A program made the translations under genes and the position numbers. Under the pieces are notes generated by a model, which was not told where the DNA came from, did no database searches, and worked only from the letters and a program-made list of their open reading frames with translations. This document shows positions 61,745-64,000 of a DNA stretch of 64,000 nt, one piece after another. The DNA is from Inonotus obliquus (lineage: Eukaryota > Basidiomycota > Agaricomycetes > Hymenochaetales > Hymenochaetaceae): positions 3,743,493 through 3,807,492 of the forward strand of contig JAJHTX010000003.1 of the NCBI GenBank assembly GCA_032164295.1, given 5' to 3'. The first letter of the stretch is position 1; every line of letters begins with the position of its first letter.

Positions 61745-62434
61745 ATGCACGAGCAACTGCGGACGAGCGAACTTTAACTACGGCGCAGCCATGCAAAACC
61801 AATGGCATACGAACACGCATTCAATGACTCACTCACTGACTCACACTATGCACAGGGCACAGCACAAGGCCGACCCCGAGCATAGGTTTCAATTCAGTTC
61901 AAGTCAAGATGAGTCAACGCCGAGTCATCTCCTTGCACAGTGCGCAGTCGATGAGTCAATCCGCAGCAGAACAATAGGAATACCGCACGAGTTTGGAAGC
62001 TAGAACAACGAATCAGATCGAGAGTAGGAACTACGGAGCGTAGGAAGTGGTCCGTCCACAACATGAGGAAAAGGTATAAATAGTTGTAGACTTAGACCAT
62101 AGCTCCCCATCTTTCTTTCGATCGTCTTGTACATCGAGTCCTCTTAGGCATCTAGCTTCTAATCTGAAGACCACCTAATCTGCTTAACCTCTCTTACTCT
62201 ACGGCGTGGAACGATTGATTAGTCGTCCACCGACTAGAGAAGCTCGCGAACGGCAACCTACCTGTGTTTGGCTGGGTACTTGTCCTACTAGCCTGTCAAC
62301 GAGGTTGAGGCCCGACTTGATCAGTTAAACGTGAGTGTCTGAGGCAACGCTTAGTATACTTGGGAATCTGCCCTGCTTGTGAAAACCGAGTAGGCTCCGG
62401 AAACTCTTAGAAAAGCATCGCCGAACCCGTAACA
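61429..62434. mobile_element. possible solo LTR-like unit
   Basis: The segment begins TGTTACG and ends CGTAACA, a perfect 7-base inverted terminal repeat of the TG...CA type used by LTR retrotransposons. Its length (1006 bases) is plausible for a long LTR. It contains a TATA box (tataaata, 62075-62082) followed by transcribed-looking C/T-rich sequence. No target-site duplication is visible (flanks gacta and ctggg), no polypurine tract precedes it and no second copy is in the window, so this is tentative. Confidence 0.25.
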
Positions 62435-62515
62435 CTGGGGCCGTCCTATTGTGGTTACTGTATAGTCCCGTAGGGCGAGCGTTTTCTAACAGCGTCAAAG
62501 AACCAGCAGCAGCAG

Positions 62516-63398
62516 ATGAGCCAAACACAGTTCATGGAGCCTCCTATCGCTCGATGGAGCCAGAGTGTGCAGTGTGCATATACCCACACAGCTTCTCTGG
62601 TGGCCCAAATTAGCTCGTTCAATGCACCAGATGGAAATCCCGGTGCTCCCCTGACTCTCACAGTGCAAAGACGCAGCTCTTCAATCTCCTCTCCCAGTGT
62701 CCTCACACGCTCGCACACTCTCAATTTTGCCCAGTCTGCTTTGCAACCCGCCGCGTCTCAGACATAAAACATGCCTCTGCCTCCTGACCTACATGCGTGC
62801 AGTATTACACTCACAGGAACAGAGCGACGACTGAAACGTAGTGACGAGGATTACTTCAAGAGGCCTGAGAGTCTACTTATTTGGTTCAGCTGCGAATGCT
62901 GCTTGCAGACGAGGTGGAGGCTGCAGCGGCACAGGAGTGAGATCCTGTGGTGTGGTGGCAGCACCAAGCCGGATTGTCCAAAACAATTTTGCAGCAATGG
63001 CAGTCGTTATCTGCTGAGGAGCAGAATTACTGAGATGATCTGGCGAAGCAGCAAAAGAAGGAGCACGAGAAGATGTATCCTTGGTACATCATTGGCCTAC
63101 GTGTTCCGAGAAGAAGAAGAGAAATGCGGGTGAGAAGTCAGAGAATGACGGGAGGGCGAAGAGTGAGAAAGAAGGGAAGAAAGAGAGGAGGGAACGTACA
63201 AAGTTGTCCAGTCATGTTCGAAACAGCTCTGCGTGCTCAGTGGCTAGTACAGCGAGCACAACTAGCATGTCCTCTTCGGCATTAACCGTCGACTCAGATG
63301 ACTTCAGCGAGCTTGATTCTCTATCCACCAGTAGATCGCTTTACGGCACATATGAATATGCGAATGGTGTGTGCAGCAGCGTACTGGAGGTCAAGTAA
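62516..63398 (+). pseudogene. HMG-box transcription factor gene, disrupted
   Basis: Pieces of a MATA-type HMG box are spread over frames. EDYFKRPESLLIWFSCECC (about 62846-62902) is helix 1. About 62960-63080 in another frame reads LSKTILQQWQSLSAEEQNY-stop-DDLAKQQKKE, continuing HEKMYPWY, and corresponds to helices 2 and 3. In that frame TGA codons occur at 62938-62940 and 63031-63033; the second replaces the conserved Trp of YWxDLA. The tail KKKRNAGEKSENDGRAKSEK ... SSSALTVDSDDFSELDSLST (63081-63398) needs a further shift. The upstream S/T-rich frame from the ATG at 62516 (SISSPSVLTRSHTLNFAQSA) may be the original N-terminal region. At least two frameshifts and two stops make this a clear pseudogene, less than 1.4 kb from the telomere. 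Confidence 0.7.
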
Positions 63399-63773
63399 CG
63401 GATCTTACAGATTTCAACATGAGCAATGAGAATGCCAAAGTCAGATACATTCCCTCACCCTCTTAGCCTTTCGATGTCATCGCTTCCTAGTCAGCACGGT
63501 CCTATCCACACCATGGTGGACATGGGCACAGTCGTGGTCCCTTGCTCTCGACGGAAATCTCTATACAGACTACTCAGAACGTTATTTCTAGCCTACTCAG
63601 CTTCGTTCTCCCTATATATATTCCTGTCGAATTCTTGGTCAAGATTCCACCCATGGGAACTTTTGGGTTCTTCTCTCCATAGGAAAGCCTCTAGGTTTGC
63701 CTTTCTAACAGTACCTCTCTCGCCCAATACCGACTATCGGTTCTTGTGCTGGGGGCCATTCTCTGTGTAGGAA
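63399..63773 (+). other. subtelomeric spacer with one unsupported ORF
   Basis: A 114-codon ATG frame (63426-63770) with a hydrophobic patch (FLAYSASFSLYIFLSNSW) fills most of this stretch but matches nothing I know and ends at the subtelomeric repeat. It is treated as non-coding or orphan. Confidence 0.3.
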
Positions 63774-63775
63774 AG

Positions 63776-63850
63776 TGGGACCCCCCTCCCATCAGCCAAG
63801 AGTGTTGGGACTCCCCCCTCCCATCATCTTGGCATGATGGGATCCCCCTC
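63776..63850. repeat. short subtelomeric tandem repeat
   Basis: Three imperfect copies of a tgggacyccccctccc core begin at 63776, 63806 and 63838 (spacing 30 and 32 bases; the last copy is partial). They lie just inside the telomere and may be the edge of a subtelomeric repeat array. Confidence 0.6.
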
Positions 63851-63861
63851 AAAAAAAGAAA

Positions 63862-64000
63862 TAGGCTTAGGCTTAGGCTTAGGGTTAGGCTTAGGGTTAG
63901 GCTTAGGGTTAGGCTTAGGCTTAGGGTTAGGGTTAGGGTTAGGCTTAGGGTTAGGCTTAGGGTTAGGGTTAGGGTTAGGGTTAGGCTTAGGGTTAGGCTA
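63862..64000 (+). repeat. telomere, mixed TTAGGG/TTAGGC repeats
   Basis: About 23 hexamers run to the end of the window with the G-rich strand reading 5' to 3' toward the end, the orientation of a right telomere. About 12 are TTAGGG and 11 are TTAGGC, interspersed; the array begins with TTAGGC units and TTAGGG becomes more frequent outward. The window ends in the middle of a unit. Confidence 0.97.

Overview
The window is the right-hand end of a fungal chromosome, almost certainly from an agaricomycete basidiomycete. Three things point to this. The last 139 bases are telomeric TTAGGG/TTAGGC repeats. Genes are cut by many short GT-AG introns of about 45-70 bases. Several families are typical of mushroom-forming fungi: basidiomycete-style Zn2Cys6 and GATA regulators, Crinkler-like NTPase and kinase genes, and the small secreted 'glycopeptide' family. 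No rRNA, tRNA or CRISPR array was recognised. I assembled the exon models by hand; for the main genes the exon lengths add up to an exact open frame.

Left part (1-29,200) carries mostly intact genes. There is an exon running off the left edge (minus), a small unknown gene (1,715-2,235), prephenate dehydrogenase TYR1 (2,733-4,795), a Zn2Cys6 regulator (8,089-5,929, minus), and a broken Crinkler-like NTPase (12,403-14,721). These are followed by an OB-fold protein (16,106-15,151, minus) and a convergent pair of secreted hydrolases, a carboxylesterase and a serine carboxypeptidase (17,502-22,667). A decayed Crinkler/kinase gene ends at a 35-base homopolymer tract. Then come a KLHDC4-type Kelch protein (24,697-27,707) and a convergent thiolase (29,170-27,792).

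Middle part (29,200-47,200) is sparser. It has a GATA-type regulator (35,428-37,777), a many-exon Zn2Cys6/fungal-trans regulator with 10-12 base micro-exons (44,816-41,549, minus), one unknown gene, and long stretches with only decayed coding fragments.

Right part (47,200-64,000) has housekeeping genes close to the chromosome end: a KAP123/importin-4 karyopherin (50,894-47,211, minus), farnesyl diphosphate synthase ERG20 (55,908-57,195), a conserved-looking unknown gene (58,834-57,434, minus) and a small membrane protein (59,404-59,706). Between them lie relics: an aldo/keto reductase fragment, a glycopeptide gene that has lost its start codon and a splice acceptor, and a hydrophobic repeat protein. 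The last 3 kb hold an unknown 258-residue ORF overlapping a possible LTR-like unit, a ruined HMG-box gene, a short tandem repeat and the telomere.

The genes do not form one pathway. Tyrosine synthesis (TYR1), the mevalonate/isoprenoid branch (ERG20), fatty-acid or acetyl-CoA thiolysis, nuclear import and secreted hydrolysis are each represented by single genes. The most notable signals are two GC-AG introns in TYR1, several independent pseudogenes whose individual lesions can be named, and a telomere that mixes two repeat types about equally.
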